Shown here: positions 43,284-52,046 of the stretch, piece by piece
How positions within the stretch are numbered: position 1 is the stretch's first letter
Layout: each line of letters opens with the position of its first letter
From: an uncultured Granulosicoccaceae bacterium
Lineage (GTDB): Bacteria > Pseudomonadota > Gammaproteobacteria > Granulosicoccales > Granulosicoccaceae
Assembly: GCA_937922945.1 (NCBI GenBank)
Contig: CAKZUP010000032.1
Location: forward strand, 57,849 to 121,848
Reading direction: 5' to 3'
Length of the DNA: 64,000 bases
Notes under the pieces: generated by a model
The model's database searches: none
What the model saw: only the letters and a program-made list of their open reading frames with translations
Told to the model about the DNA's origin: nothing
Program-made: the position numbers and the translations under genes

Positions 43284-44054
43284 TTAGTCACGATAGCTCG
43301 GATCAGATTTATCCAAAATTTGTTTAAGCTGTTCAAAATGAGCAAACGCAGAGTCGCTGTACAACTCCCAGCCGAGTGCGGTTTTCTCCGCAAGTTCATC
43401 ACTCAATATCGACAGTGGCTGTCCGGCGGCATAAGCGAGCATCATCGTCTTTGCCGCTCTTTCAACGTAGTATAAATGTTCAAATGCTTCTGCCACCGTT
43501 TCTGCTGCGCAGCTCACGCCATGATTTCCCATCATTAAAATCGATGATTCTCCAAAAGCATTTGCTATTCGGATGCCTTCCTGGTCGTCATCAGCCAAAC
43601 CACCAAACTCGAGATCGACCGCGATTCGGTTAAAAAACCGAGCCGTATTTTGGTCGATCGGTTTAATGGTCGGGTCTTTCAGTGTTGATAACGCTGTCGC
43701 GTATGGAGGATGGCAGTGCAGCAACACTTTCGCGTGTGGCAGTCTTGCATGCACTGCGCCATGAATGCACCAGGCAGTGGGCTCAGGTGCGTTAGGCCCT
43801 TGCATCACAGAATCGTCATCGGCATCGAGCAGCAGTAAATCGCTGGCTTTAACCAATGAAAAATGCATCCACTTTGGATTCAACAGAAATTGCTTACCGT
43901 CGGCAGACACCGCAGCACTAAAATGATTTGCGATCGACTCATGCCAGTCGAAATGAACCGCCAAGCGGAAAGCGGCAGCCAAATCAATACGCAGCTGCTG
44001 TTCCGATGCGTCTGTTGATTGATGATCGCGTGTTTTTAGTGGTGTTGACATCAC
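43284..44054 (-). CDS. Class II aldolase/adducin family protein
   Basis: This is a zinc-dependent aldolase-type domain of 256 aa. The metal motif HCHPPYATAL (about 117-126) and the NHGVSCAAETVAEAFEHLYYVERA segment (about 178-201, third ligand His) are intact, with FDWHESIANHFSA near the N-terminus (active-site Asn). Members cleave sugar phosphates or decarboxylate/ligate hydroxy acids; others bind actin in eukaryotes. The substrate is unknown. It is convergent with the MttB-family gene and 50 bases downstream of the nitroreductase gene. Confidence 0.88.
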   Translation of the reverse strand: MMSTPLKTRDHQSTDASEQQLRIDLAAAFRLAVHFDWHESIANHFSAAVSADGKQFLLNPKWMHFSLVKASDLLLLDADDDSVMQGPNAPEPTAWCIHGAVHARLPHAKVLLHCHPPYATALSTLKDPTIKPIDQNTARFFNRIAVDLEFGGLADDDQEGIRIANAFGESSILMMGNHGVSCAAETVAEAFEHLYYVERAAKTMMLAYAAGQPLSILSDELAEKTALGWELYSDSAFAHFEQLKQILDKSDPSYRD

Positions 44055-44104
44055 TCTGCCCCGTTAGAATATCGATGTATAAGCCTGCTTCTCACTGGGC
44101 CAGC

Positions 44105-44842
44105 TTATAACATAGTGAAACCTTTGGAATTTAAAAATTCACGCATGTGCGGGCGCGACTCTTTGCCGACAAGTGCGCGCATTTCCTCACTCCAGCAACT
44201 GTCCTTTTTGCCGCCGGTTCTGGAACGGTAATAGGCTCGAATATGTTCATCATAGGCGTCAATTCCGGGCTGCAAAACGTTTTCAGTGTAAACATCTTGC
44301 ATCAGAACCGATGACAACGGCAAGCGAGGCTTGATTTCAGGGTCTTGTTCAGGATAACCAATACAGAAACCAAATACAGGATAAACGTTCTCAGGCAATT
44401 TTAAGAGTTCGCTGACCTCTGCGGGTTTATTGCGTAATCCACCAATGTAGCAAATTCCTAAACCTAATGATTCTGCAGCAATAGCACAGTTCTGTGCAAA
44501 CAAGGCAACATCGACCGTTGCAATAATAAAATGTTCTGTCATTCCTTGCGTGAATTCTCCACCTTGAGAATCACACGCTTGTGCTGAGCGTTTTAAGTCT
44601 GCGCAAAACACCAGAAATGCACCTGCGGTTGACACGTATTTCTGACCGCCCGCAAACGCAGCAAGCTGATCTCTGTCGCTCGCGCTGTTGACTTGTATTA
44701 CCGTTGTTGCTTGTACATTGCTGGATGTGGCGGCAGCCTGACCCGAAGCAACGATGGCATTAATGGTTTCCTGATCAATGTCTTTATCGGAAAACTTCCT
44801 GATTGATCGGTGAGATTGAAGAAGTTCTATAACGTCATTCAT
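44105..44842 (-). CDS. NfsA/FRP-type flavin oxidoreductase
   Basis: This is a 245-aa nitroreductase-fold FMN enzyme. The N-terminal LLQSHRSIRKFSDKDID is the FMN-phosphate motif, ATSSNVQATTVIQV follows, and the central GLGICYIGGLRNKPAEV (about 127-143) places it with the NADPH-dependent NfsA/flavin reductase P group. It would reduce nitroaromatics, quinones or free flavin in the cytosol. It is followed by the aldolase gene on the same strand; a functional link is not evident. Two 11-bp tandem repeats lie in its upstream region. Confidence 0.9.
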   Translation of the reverse strand: MNDVIELLQSHRSIRKFSDKDIDQETINAIVASGQAAATSSNVQATTVIQVNSASDRDQLAAFAGGQKYVSTAGAFLVFCADLKRSAQACDSQGGEFTQGMTEHFIIATVDVALFAQNCAIAAESLGLGICYIGGLRNKPAEVSELLKLPENVYPVFGFCIGYPEQDPEIKPRLPLSSVLMQDVYTENVLQPGIDAYDEHIRAYYRSRTGGKKDSCWSEEMRALVGKESRPHMREFLNSKGFTML

Positions 44843-44877
44843 TTTTTAAAATGGTTCCTGATACGTCGACATGTAAA

Positions 44878-44899
44878 TCGATTGTACGTCGATTGTGCT
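44878..44899. repeat. Two tandem 11-bp repeats upstream of nitroreductase
   Basis: TCGATTGTACG and TCGATTGTGCT are adjacent, with a third looser copy just before (TCGACATGTAAA, 44866-44877). They lie in the gap between the S4 protein gene end and the nitroreductase gene start. Confidence 0.65.
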
Positions 44900-44976
44900 T
44901 TAATGAACTGTATTCGAATTGGCTTACAACCATAAAGAGGCGAGTAAGTCGCTGTGAGTCATAATCTGTTTTTTAC

Positions 44977-45198
44977 TCACTCTACCGACACCAACTTCAA
45001 GGTAAATTCATTATCAAATATTTTTATGGAGTCACCCGCTAACATTTTACGGCGCTTGCGCGTTTCAACAACGCCGTTAACGGAAACCATGCCATCAGCA
45101 ATGAACAGCTTCGCTTCAGCTCCACTGGCTGCCAACCCCTCGAATTTTATGATTTTATAAAGCTCAACTGGCTGGCGATTAATTTCAACGCTACGCAT
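44977..45198 (-). CDS. S4-domain RNA-binding protein (YbcJ-like)
   Basis: This 73-aa protein consists of one S4 RNA-binding domain: VELYKIIKFEGLAASGAEAKLFIADGMVSVNGVVETRKRRKMLAGDSI is the typical helix-turn-strand pattern with basic residues at RKRRK. It resembles E. coli YbcJ, a small cytosolic protein with a suggested role in RNA or ribosome function. It is divergent from the thioesterase gene with a 93-base gap. Confidence 0.9.
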   Translation of the reverse strand: MRSVEINRQPVELYKIIKFEGLAASGAEAKLFIADGMVSVNGVVETRKRRKMLAGDSIKIFDNEFTLKLVSVE

Positions 45199-45291
45199 GC
45201 ATACCCAGATGGTGTGAAAAGAAGGTTTTCAAAACCTGTTAATTTATCGTTATAGTGTAGCAATAGCAGACACCAAAATCAGAAATACCCA

Positions 45292-46104
45292 ATGCCAAAC
45301 GCGTTTTTTACATTGAAGACTACACCCAAGACCACACCCAATAATGACCCATGGTTCCAACCAACCGAACATACCAGGGGACCATGGGACGAAAACGCGT
45401 GTCATGCCGGCCCACCCACAGGCTTGTTGGCACGCGCTGTAGAGCAACTGCTACCCGAAAAACGACTCATTCGACTCAATGTCGATTTGTTGCGTCCCAT
45501 CCCTTTCGAGGGCTTTCATATTGACGCAAAAATAAGCCGGAACGGGCGCAGCACAGCTGCATCCACAGCAAACCTGATAGCGAAATCAGGAAAAATTATT
45601 GCTACAGCGCATGCTTTACACATGCTCGAGCAGCCTGCAACCGACTACCCATCGCACAGCCGCACTTTTGGCAACGCTGCCCAAGCGCATGAAGGACCTT
45701 TCCCCATTCAGACATTGCACGATAAAAATGCGTTTAATGGAGCCGGCGTACACATGCGATATCCAGAAGGTGAAAATGGTGCGCCCGGCCCGACCACCGT
45801 GTGGATGAAAACTGTACCGCTGCTTGCCGATGAAGAGCCGTCGGCCTTTCAGCGCATTTGCCCACTTGCCGATTGTGGTAACGCGTTCGGACGAAATGCA
45901 GAGCCGTCACAAGTCAGTTTTGTTAATCCCGATCTTACAATCGTATTGCATAGAAATCCCGAAGGCGAATGGCTGGGTTCACAAAGCGTTGGCTATTGGG
46001 AACCCAATGGACAAGGCCTTGCTGACGCACTGCTGTTTGATGAAAAAGGCGTGGTTGGTCGTGCGCTCCAAACGCTGCTACTTAAAAAACAGGTGGACGC
46101 TTAA
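45292..46104 (+). CDS. Acyl-CoA thioesterase-like (double hotdog) protein
   Basis: This 270-aa protein has the double hotdog layout of TesB/thioesterase-like family proteins. FQPTEHTRGPWDENACHAGPPTGLLARAVEQL opens the first hotdog with the HxGPPxG motif near residues 43-49; RLNVDLLRPIPFEGF follows; and the second half contains QVSFVNPDLTIVLHRNPEGEWLGSQSVGYWEPNGQGLADALLFDEKG near the end. It would hydrolyse acyl-CoA or related thioesters. Single gene followed by a terminator. Confidence 0.87.
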   Translation: MPNAFFTLKTTPKTTPNNDPWFQPTEHTRGPWDENACHAGPPTGLLARAVEQLLPEKRLIRLNVDLLRPIPFEGFHIDAKISRNGRSTAASTANLIAKSGKIIATAHALHMLEQPATDYPSHSRTFGNAAQAHEGPFPIQTLHDKNAFNGAGVHMRYPEGENGAPGPTTVWMKTVPLLADEEPSAFQRICPLADCGNAFGRNAEPSQVSFVNPDLTIVLHRNPEGEWLGSQSVGYWEPNGQGLADALLFDEKGVVGRALQTLLLKKQVDA

Positions 46105-46115
46105 CTTGCTTGAAT

Positions 46116-46155
46116 AAGCTGAAGCAGAGTTTTGATCGCTCTGCTCAGCTTTTTA
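46116..46155 (+). terminator. Rho-independent terminator after thioesterase gene
   Basis: AAGCTGAAGCAGAG (46116-46129) pairs with CTCTGCTCAGCTT (46139-46151) with one bulged A, followed by a T run (46150-46154). It starts 12 bases after the thioesterase stop codon. Confidence 0.85.
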
Positions 46156-46157
46156 CT

Positions 46158-46193
46158 GACATTGTAGCGGACAATGTAACGCACATTGAAAAG
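46158..46193. repeat. Three tandem 12-bp repeats in convergent gap
   Basis: GACATTGTAGCG, GACAATGTAACG and CACATTGAAAAG are contiguous, directly after the terminator and before the end of the exported-protein gene. Confidence 0.65.
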
Positions 46194-46209
46194 TACACAG
46201 TTACAATAC

Positions 46210-46734
46210 TTAACTGATTAAGGAGCTGGACGAATCTGTAGAGGTATCAGCGTAGACCACGGCGTTGGTATCAGCCATAAACGCACCAAGCGTAATAATT
46301 GATGTTTCATCACTTAACCGCTCCACTGATTGATCAGCCCATACGTATTCAGTTGGGCCTGCATTGACCACGGGCCACACACGAAAACTCAGCGCAACAC
46401 TGTCGCCTGATTTTAACCGTAGCGCTTTGCCAGCGGTGCTTTCATTCAGATCCATTATTTGACCATCAAAGTAGATATGTCCCGGCATGAATCTGGATAT
46501 GGTGAGGTCATCATCGCCGTTATTGCGTATAAGTACATCGTTGTCTGGTACAGACGAGCTATGGATAATCTGTATCTGCACTGGCAATCCTGTTCTCGGT
46601 TTAGCAGCTGGCAGCAGCGCTGCGCTTCTTAACGCTTTATCACCAGCGGCACTTGCCATACTCACCAACGGCAACGACAACAATGGCACAGCGCCCATCA
46701 ATTGAATGGTTCTACGTTTAGATACGTCAAGCAT
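46210..46734 (-). CDS. Exported protein of unknown function, possible Tat signal
   Basis: The N-terminus KRRTIQLMGAVPLLSLPLVSMASAAG is a signal peptide with a twin-arginine-like RR pair, so export by Tat or Sec is expected, with cleavage near residue 30. The mature 145 residues look like a beta-sandwich (PVQIQIIHSSSVPDNDVLIRNNGDDDLTISRF, then strands to the end) and end in a Ser-rich tail. No catalytic motif or known family was recognised. It lies downstream of the Ldh-family gene on the same strand but with 125 bases and an inverted repeat between. Confidence 0.7.
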   Translation of the reverse strand: MLDVSKRRTIQLMGAVPLLSLPLVSMASAAGDKALRSAALLPAAKPRTGLPVQIQIIHSSSVPDNDVLIRNNGDDDLTISRFMPGHIYFDGQIMDLNESTAGKALRLKSGDSVALSFRVWPVVNAGPTEYVWADQSVERLSDETSIITLGAFMADTNAVVYADTSTDSSSSLIS

Positions 46735-46816
46735 TTAGTTCTCCCACAAAACGTTATAACGACACCAATGAATACCTTATCATGCGCTTGAGCGTAAACC
46801 GCCTGGAGCGTTACAC

Positions 46817-46844
46817 AGATTTACATTTCAACATGTGTAAATCT
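46817..46844 (-). terminator. 9-bp inverted repeat after Ldh-family gene
   Basis: AGATTTACA (46817-46825) and TGTAAATCT (46836-46844) form a perfect stem with a 10-base loop, 16 bases downstream of the Ldh-family stop on the minus strand. There is no T-run, so it may be a weak terminator or a protein-binding site. Confidence 0.4.
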
Positions 46845-46859
46845 AAACCTGACGCGTGC

Positions 46860-47876
46860 TTAGCAATAGCCCTTTATCTGCTGGTAAAGCTCCTTTGAAA
46901 CCTTAACACCACTATTGAGCGTCCGCGCACGCGCATCGTAACGACGAGATGAAGGCAGTCGAGTGCCCTCCTGGGCCAAAACGCGGCTAAACAGCTCTTC
47001 AGCTCTATTTTGTGCCGTCTTTGCATCAGCGTGCGTTACGGTGTGTGCAATATCAATAGCAATTAAAAACTCACCACCAAATGGCGCGCCGTAATTGGCT
47101 GTGTCTTTTTGTGTAGATTCATAGCTGAACAGGTCGCCGATTAAAGCGCCGGCAAGCAGCTCAATCATGAGCGCGAGTGATGAACCTTTATGGCCACCAA
47201 ACGGCAGTTGCGCTCCGGCTAACGCATCATCAGGATTATTCGTCGGGTTACCCTCTTTATCAATCGCCCAACCATCGGGTATGGGTTTACCTGCGATTCC
47301 ATGCAGTTGGATCTCCCCTCTAGCGCTGGCGCTGGATGCCTGATCGAATACAAACGGTGGCTGCTCGTTCCTTGGCCAGGCGAAAGCCATCGGGTTAGTG
47401 CCAAACAACGGTTTAGTACCTCCATGCGGTGCAACAAACGCATTGGCTGCAGTAAACGCAAACGCAACCAGCCCCTGCTCTGCTAATGTCTCTACCTCGG
47501 GCCAGAGCGCTGCTATGTTGTAAACGTTGTGTATAGCGAGCGCAGCAATACCATGGTGCCTTGCTTTATCAGCTAATAGCGGCAAGCCCTTTTGCAGAGC
47601 CAATGGGCAGAATCCTTCGCAACCGTCAATGTGAACAACAGCAGATTTACTCTGACCTATTTTAGGCTCGGCCTTTAGATTGGTGGCAGAATTTTTACCC
47701 GCTTTAAGATACAACGGGATTCGAAACAAGCCATGCGAGTAACATTCATCGCGCTCAGCGGCAGTGACTGTTAACGCAATAGCGTTAGCTTGCTCGGTTG
47801 AGAAACCGTTTGAGGTCAATGCTTGTGCGGCTAGTTGGGTGACTTCGTCAAGGGATAAATTTATACTATCAGACAC
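46860..47876 (-). CDS. Ldh-family oxidoreductase (malate/L-lactate dehydrogenase type 2)
   Basis: This 338-aa NAD(P)H-dependent enzyme belongs to the MDH2/LDH2 family with its own nucleotide-binding fold. Family motifs are AERDECYSHGLFRIPLYL (about 39-56), HNVYNIAALWPEVETLAEQGLVAFAFTAANAFVAPHGGTKPLFGTNPMAFAWP (about 115-167, in parts) and LPFGGHKGSSLALMIELLAGAL (about 224-245). The ERDECxSHG variant is close to cyclic imino acid reductases (piperideine/pyrroline-2-carboxylate), but malate, lactate or ureidoglycolate are used by other members. Substrate not assigned. Confidence 0.88.
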   Translation of the reverse strand: MSDSINLSLDEVTQLAAQALTSNGFSTEQANAIALTVTAAERDECYSHGLFRIPLYLKAGKNSATNLKAEPKIGQSKSAVVHIDGCEGFCPLALQKGLPLLADKARHHGIAALAIHNVYNIAALWPEVETLAEQGLVAFAFTAANAFVAPHGGTKPLFGTNPMAFAWPRNEQPPFVFDQASSASARGEIQLHGIAGKPIPDGWAIDKEGNPTNNPDDALAGAQLPFGGHKGSSLALMIELLAGALIGDLFSYESTQKDTANYGAPFGGEFLIAIDIAHTVTHADAKTAQNRAEELFSRVLAQEGTRLPSSRRYDARARTLNSGVKVSKELYQQIKGYC

Positions 47877-47917
47877 AGCGCATTCTCCTTCATCTATATC
47901 GTTTTTGTCTTTATCAA

Positions 47918-47939
47918 TAGCTTATGCATAGCTTATGCA
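47918..47939. repeat. Two tandem 11-bp repeats upstream of Ldh-family gene
   Basis: TAGCTTATGCA occurs twice in perfect tandem, about 40 bases upstream of the Ldh-family start in the gap to the EamA gene. Confidence 0.8.
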
Positions 47940-47979
47940 TTGAGTTCGGTCGGTGTTCATTACCGCCTACCTGCAAGAA

Positions 47980-48894
47980 CTAACTCGACGTTTGAGTGTT
48001 TCTTGCTGGTAAATTAACCAGAACAATACCGACAGAAATACACACTAACGCAATAACCAAACTATAGGTTACAGATTCATCGAGTATCAGCCAACCAAAG
48101 AAGACGCCAAAAACCGGTGCGAGAAACGCATAGGTTGCCATATTCGCTACGGGGTAAATTGACAATACCCAGAACCATGTCAGGAAACCGATAGAAACCA
48201 CAACGACAACCTGAAAGGCGAATACGGCCCAAACCAGCGTTGTTGGCTCTCTGAAAATATCACCGCCCCACAGTGCTGCGATTAGAAGAATGGGGGCAGA
48301 GACGGCTAATTGGTAGAGCAACTGCATTTCTGGCGTGGAACGCTTCAATTGCGTGGTTCGAGTCAGTATTGCGATTCCAGCCCAGCCACAGGCAGCAGCC
48401 AGACAGTATAGGTCGCCTAACCATGTTGACCCAGCCTCACCGTCGGCATTGGTTCTGAAACGCAGAATCACAATAATACCGAGAAGCGCACATACCAGCC
48501 CTGCTAATTTTAAGCGGGTCAATTGCTCATTGGGTATTAAAAAGTGGGCTGCCAAAGTCAGCCAAAATGGCATCGTATAAAACAATATGGATGCTCTGGA
48601 CACGCTAATATAATCTAACGCCTGGAACAGCAGCATAAACTCAAAGGCGAACAGGAAGCCACTGGCTATACCTGCAACAAGACTCCCATCAGTTACGCTT
48701 AATTGACGTTTCATCAAAGAAGCAAATAACCACACCACAAAAAAAGCACAAACTGAGCGCAAACCAGCCTGAAAAATCGGCCCCATTCCGACATTAACAA
48801 ATTTAATACACACCTGGTTTAGACCCAATAAAGCAGATACGCCAACCAGTAGTACAGCGCCGTGAAAATCGATGCGGTCTTTGGTTTTGCTCAT
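47980..48894 (-). CDS. EamA/DMT family transporter
   Basis: This 304-aa inner-membrane protein has ten predicted helices in two EamA repeats. Helix 1 carries GVSALLGLNQVCIKFVNVGMGPIFQAGLR, the usual first-repeat pattern, and the second repeat shows SIYPVANMATYAFLAPVFGVFFGWLILDESV (about 246-277), the typical P-x-F-x-x-L motif before the last helices. The substrate is unknown. The Ldh-family gene follows 104 bases downstream on the same strand. Confidence 0.88.
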   Translation of the reverse strand: MSKTKDRIDFHGAVLLVGVSALLGLNQVCIKFVNVGMGPIFQAGLRSVCAFFVVWLFASLMKRQLSVTDGSLVAGIASGFLFAFEFMLLFQALDYISVSRASILFYTMPFWLTLAAHFLIPNEQLTRLKLAGLVCALLGIIVILRFRTNADGEAGSTWLGDLYCLAAACGWAGIAILTRTTQLKRSTPEMQLLYQLAVSAPILLIAALWGGDIFREPTTLVWAVFAFQVVVVVSIGFLTWFWVLSIYPVANMATYAFLAPVFGVFFGWLILDESVTYSLVIALVCISVGIVLVNLPARNTQTSS

Positions 48895-49246
48895 TTGGGT
48901 TATTTATTTCGGATTGTTAGAAAGAAAATTCAGTTTGTTGGATACAGGATGCTAAGCCTTGTTTACCGCATTTTTTATTGCGTTAAGCAACGCTTTTACA
49001 TGTCCCTAAGTGAATTTAGTACTGTTCTTCATGTGATGCCTCTCTCATTACATAATGGCATGTAACATAAAAAATCGAAATCAAATTCTCTATTGGCGCA
49101 CATGAAAAAAGCAATTTTTTTTAATTAATCTTTATTAACCGGAAAACGTACTATTCGAGTCTCAGTTTAGCATTTCAGTTTCAAAGACGAGTGGCAAGAA
49201 CCGATACATATCACAGGAGTCAATGTAGAACCCAAGGCTAAAAGGT
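48895..49246. other. 352-bp divergent intergenic region upstream of the OmpA-family gene
   Basis: This AT-rich region should contain promoters of the EamA gene (minus) and of the OmpA-family gene (plus). A short GCGTT-AAGC-AACGC stem followed by TTTT lies at 48980-48997. AGGAG at 49215 precedes an ATG immediately followed by a stop codon (ATGTAG, 49223-49228), 19 bases before the OmpA-family start. No gene is supported. Confidence 0.5.
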
Positions 49247-50284
49247 ATGTTTTACGGTTATTTTAAAAACAGTTTATCCGGTTTGGCCCTCGTGGCCATT
49301 TTATTTAGTGGCAGTGTATTGGCTGAGAAGCGATATTACCCCCCCGCTAGCCCTGACCGTCTTGAAGTTGGTAGCGAAGAATTTACCGACAACTATGCAT
49401 CGCTGGCAGGCCTTGAGGGCGTCAGAGTTGATACAACGTATGTTATCGGTTCAGCTGAAAAATACGAACTCACTGACATGAAAAGTGATTTGGTAGAGCA
49501 AATACGCCAACGTCTCACGGATGCCGGTCTACGCATGCTTTCAGAGGAAGAACTTGAATCCACACCCGGACAACCATCCTTGACTTTTTTCCCGGCTTAT
49601 CAGGGAAACGATATTGATGCACTGAAGGCAAAACTGGCTGGCGAAGATGCGGTAGCGGAGCACGCGAAAATCGACGAAAGCCACGATTGCTGCCGTTCAT
49701 CGATATGGGCGTCCTTTCAACAATCTTCCTCAATTTTGCGCGACCCGAACCGACAGTACCGGTTTGCTACCTGGGGCTCAGGAGATGACACAGACTCTTG
49801 CAATGACAGAGGCTTATGGACCTATAATGCCGTGCTCGAAACGATTGATCGATTTATTGAAGATTACAAAAAAGCAGAAAGTGAGCTGAGACCTATGCTG
49901 GTCAGCAACGCTGCAGAAGTACCAGAAAGCTGCTCACAAGCCTGGTTAATGAATCTTAGTGTTTTTGACACCAACAAAACGGCTATTAGCGAGGCCGTAA
50001 AGCCCATCCTCGACCAACTGGCTGATACCGCTGCCCGTTGTGATCGCTATAACTACCTGATAGAAACTCACGCGGATAAACGTGCAGATGAGGCCTATAA
50101 CAAACTTCTATCAGAAGCCAGAGCCTTGGCAATCAAGGACTATTTGCTACAGAAGGACGTTCCGTATGGCCGGTTAAGAACTATTGCTTATGGCGAATCC
50201 AAACCATTATCCAATGGGAATTCTGAAAAAGATCATGCAGTGAACCGACGCGTCGTTATCATTCCACAACTGGATAAAAGTTAA
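49247..50284 (+). CDS. OmpA-family peptidoglycan-associated protein
   Basis: A signal peptide (hydrophobic core ending at SVLAEK, about residue 27) is followed by an unrecognised region of about 190 residues with a CC pair (HDCCRSS, near residue 146). An OmpA C-terminal-like domain occupies about 230-340: LSVFDTNKTAISEAVKPILDQLAD, the peptidoglycan-binding THADKRADEAYNKLLSEARALAIKDYLL with Asp/Arg in typical spacing, and NRRVVI at the end. The protein is thus periplasmic or outer-membrane-linked. The ribosome-binding site is weak and close to the ATG (AAAGGT). Confidence 0.88.
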   Translation: MFYGYFKNSLSGLALVAILFSGSVLAEKRYYPPASPDRLEVGSEEFTDNYASLAGLEGVRVDTTYVIGSAEKYELTDMKSDLVEQIRQRLTDAGLRMLSEEELESTPGQPSLTFFPAYQGNDIDALKAKLAGEDAVAEHAKIDESHDCCRSSIWASFQQSSSILRDPNRQYRFATWGSGDDTDSCNDRGLWTYNAVLETIDRFIEDYKKAESELRPMLVSNAAEVPESCSQAWLMNLSVFDTNKTAISEAVKPILDQLADTAARCDRYNYLIETHADKRADEAYNKLLSEARALAIKDYLLQKDVPYGRLRTIAYGESKPLSNGNSEKDHAVNRRVVIIPQLDKS

Positions 50285-50328
50285 CGGGCAACCGGAGAAA
50301 CTCGAGATGTGATAGTCAATAGTATTTT

Positions 50329-50393
50329 TTAGCCAACTATATTAGCCAACTATTTCAGCCAACCAATTTTGCCCACCATTTTTGCCCACTAAT
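50329..50393. repeat. Five tandem 13-bp imperfect repeats abutting the GT39 start
   Basis: Units TTAGCCAACTATA, TTAGCCAACTATT, TCAGCCAACCAAT, TTTGCCCACCATT and TTTGCCCACTAAT follow one another, the last overlapping the ATG of the GT39 gene (50392). They occupy the place where a ribosome-binding site would be, and none is visible. Confidence 0.85.
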
Positions 50394-51936
50394 GGATACG
50401 AAAGCTCAAAATAACACGGTGGTGCTTTCGTTGGGGTTGGCTGTTGCGCTTGGTATATCTGCCTATTATCGAATGCAGTTAGGCACCACAGCGGGTCACA
50501 TGGATGAATATGACTACCTGTTTATTGGCAAAACACTACTCTCTGGTAACAATTGGCCGAGTCACACCTATGTTTTTGGTTGGGACTTAAGCTGGTTATT
50601 GTTCGCCTGGGCAGACGTATCATTCGGAGGACTAACTGGCGCTAGGCTCGTATCAGCTTTTTTTGGCATTTTATCCCTTTTGGGCATGTATGTATTTGCC
50701 TATTCAATATGGCACTGTAAAAAAACAGCGCTGATTTCAACCCTGCTGCTTGGCATGGAGGCATCGCACATTTATATCAGTACGATTGCCACCTATGACA
50801 TTATTAGCTTTACCGCTTTTCTATTCTCACTCCCGGCCATTGTTACGGTGTGCCGTGGAACATCCAATCAGGTTCTTTTAACGTTAGTTTCAAGTATTTT
50901 ACTGTGCATTGCGATACTCACTAAATACAGCGTTGTATTGTATCTGCCTTTTATTGCAATTCTGGTTTTGTGGAGGGCGCCATTGTCAGCCCTACTCGGA
51001 TTCTGCGCCATAGCCACTATGCTTGGTAGCTACCTACTTATTCATTACGAGCAGCTTAAGGTTCTGTACACCGTACAAATTCTTAGTGCACACAAACCAA
51101 ACGCAAACACGTTTGATATAGCGTACCGAATCATCAACCAGCACGCAGCGTTGATATTATTAGCAATAACCAGCTTGGTTTATGCACTAATTATCATCAA
51201 CTATAGAGCTTTTAAAAATAGAGCAACAGCAAACCAGATTAATGGAAATTACGAATTTTTGACTCGAAAAAATAACCATACAATCGGCCTGATAGTTTCC
51301 TTGCTAATAGCTTCAACGCCTTTATGTATTTACCATGTTGTCGGAACGAACGTCATCTCGCTACATAAACATCTTGTTTATACCAGCCTATTTCTTATCC
51401 CAATAATTGCCCGGTTCATGCAGAATCTGTTGAATCACCCTTTACAAGGATATAGCGCCGAATGTTTACTGCTTGTCTCGTTTGTGTTTTTCGGATACTA
51501 CAATTCAAGTATTCTATCGGTAATGCGCTCCAGCTACCCTGACATGAGCTCCATAGCCGCATACACAACCCACATGACAGAAAATGACTCAATACTCAGC
51601 GAAGATCCGTATCTGTTTCGGTATGCATTAATTGATAAAGGCGATCAAACACGCATAAAGGAAACCAATTGGATTGATAACAATTTAGACGGAATTTTCG
51701 AACACAGAGATGTAAAACAAGCAGTTTGGGGTCGCAAATTTGACTATGTTTTTTTAAATGATCAATTACACAAAACACTGAACAAAAAACTGAGAAAGAT
51801 GTTAGCTCACCGTGGCTACGTGGCATTGGTAGATAACCATTATGTAGTGAATACGCTTTCGGGACAAAAACGCTCAGGACGACTTAGTCTGTACGCCAAA
51901 CCCCAAACAACGAAAAGTGCGATGAACGAAGAATAA
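50392..51936 (+). CDS. GT39-family (ArnT/PMT-like) membrane glycosyltransferase
   Basis: This 514-aa inner-membrane GT-C enzyme has 11-12 hydrophobic helices and a soluble C-terminal tail. The first periplasmic loop contains the acidic motif HMDEYDYLFIGKTLLSG (about 35-51), where the D/E pair is the catalytic base and metal site, as in ArnT and oligosaccharyl-mannosyltransferases. It would transfer a sugar from a polyprenyl-phosphate carrier to lipid A, a protein or another acceptor at the periplasmic face. It is followed by two SMR-type flippases and a GT2 that could make the lipid-linked donor. Confidence 0.82.
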   Translation: MDTKAQNNTVVLSLGLAVALGISAYYRMQLGTTAGHMDEYDYLFIGKTLLSGNNWPSHTYVFGWDLSWLLFAWADVSFGGLTGARLVSAFFGILSLLGMYVFAYSIWHCKKTALISTLLLGMEASHIYISTIATYDIISFTAFLFSLPAIVTVCRGTSNQVLLTLVSSILLCIAILTKYSVVLYLPFIAILVLWRAPLSALLGFCAIATMLGSYLLIHYEQLKVLYTVQILSAHKPNANTFDIAYRIINQHAALILLAITSLVYALIIINYRAFKNRATANQINGNYEFLTRKNNHTIGLIVSLLIASTPLCIYHVVGTNVISLHKHLVYTSLFLIPIIARFMQNLLNHPLQGYSAECLLLVSFVFFGYYNSSILSVMRSSYPDMSSIAAYTTHMTENDSILSEDPYLFRYALIDKGDQTRIKETNWIDNNLDGIFEHRDVKQAVWGRKFDYVFLNDQLHKTLNKKLRKMLAHRGYVALVDNHYVVNTLSGQKRSGRLSLYAKPQTTKSAMNEE

Positions 51937-52046
51937 AGGCCCCAATTGTTGTGAAATTGGACACACTAAACCAGTAACGCTGTGTGGTTAATGCAGTTTG
52001 GATTCGATTCGCCGATATCAAGAACAGTACAGGCACACTTAAGACG

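Noticed and set aside
50329-50393. Possible short CRISPR-like array
   Set aside because: The 13-bp units are contiguous with no spacers and no cas gene is present.
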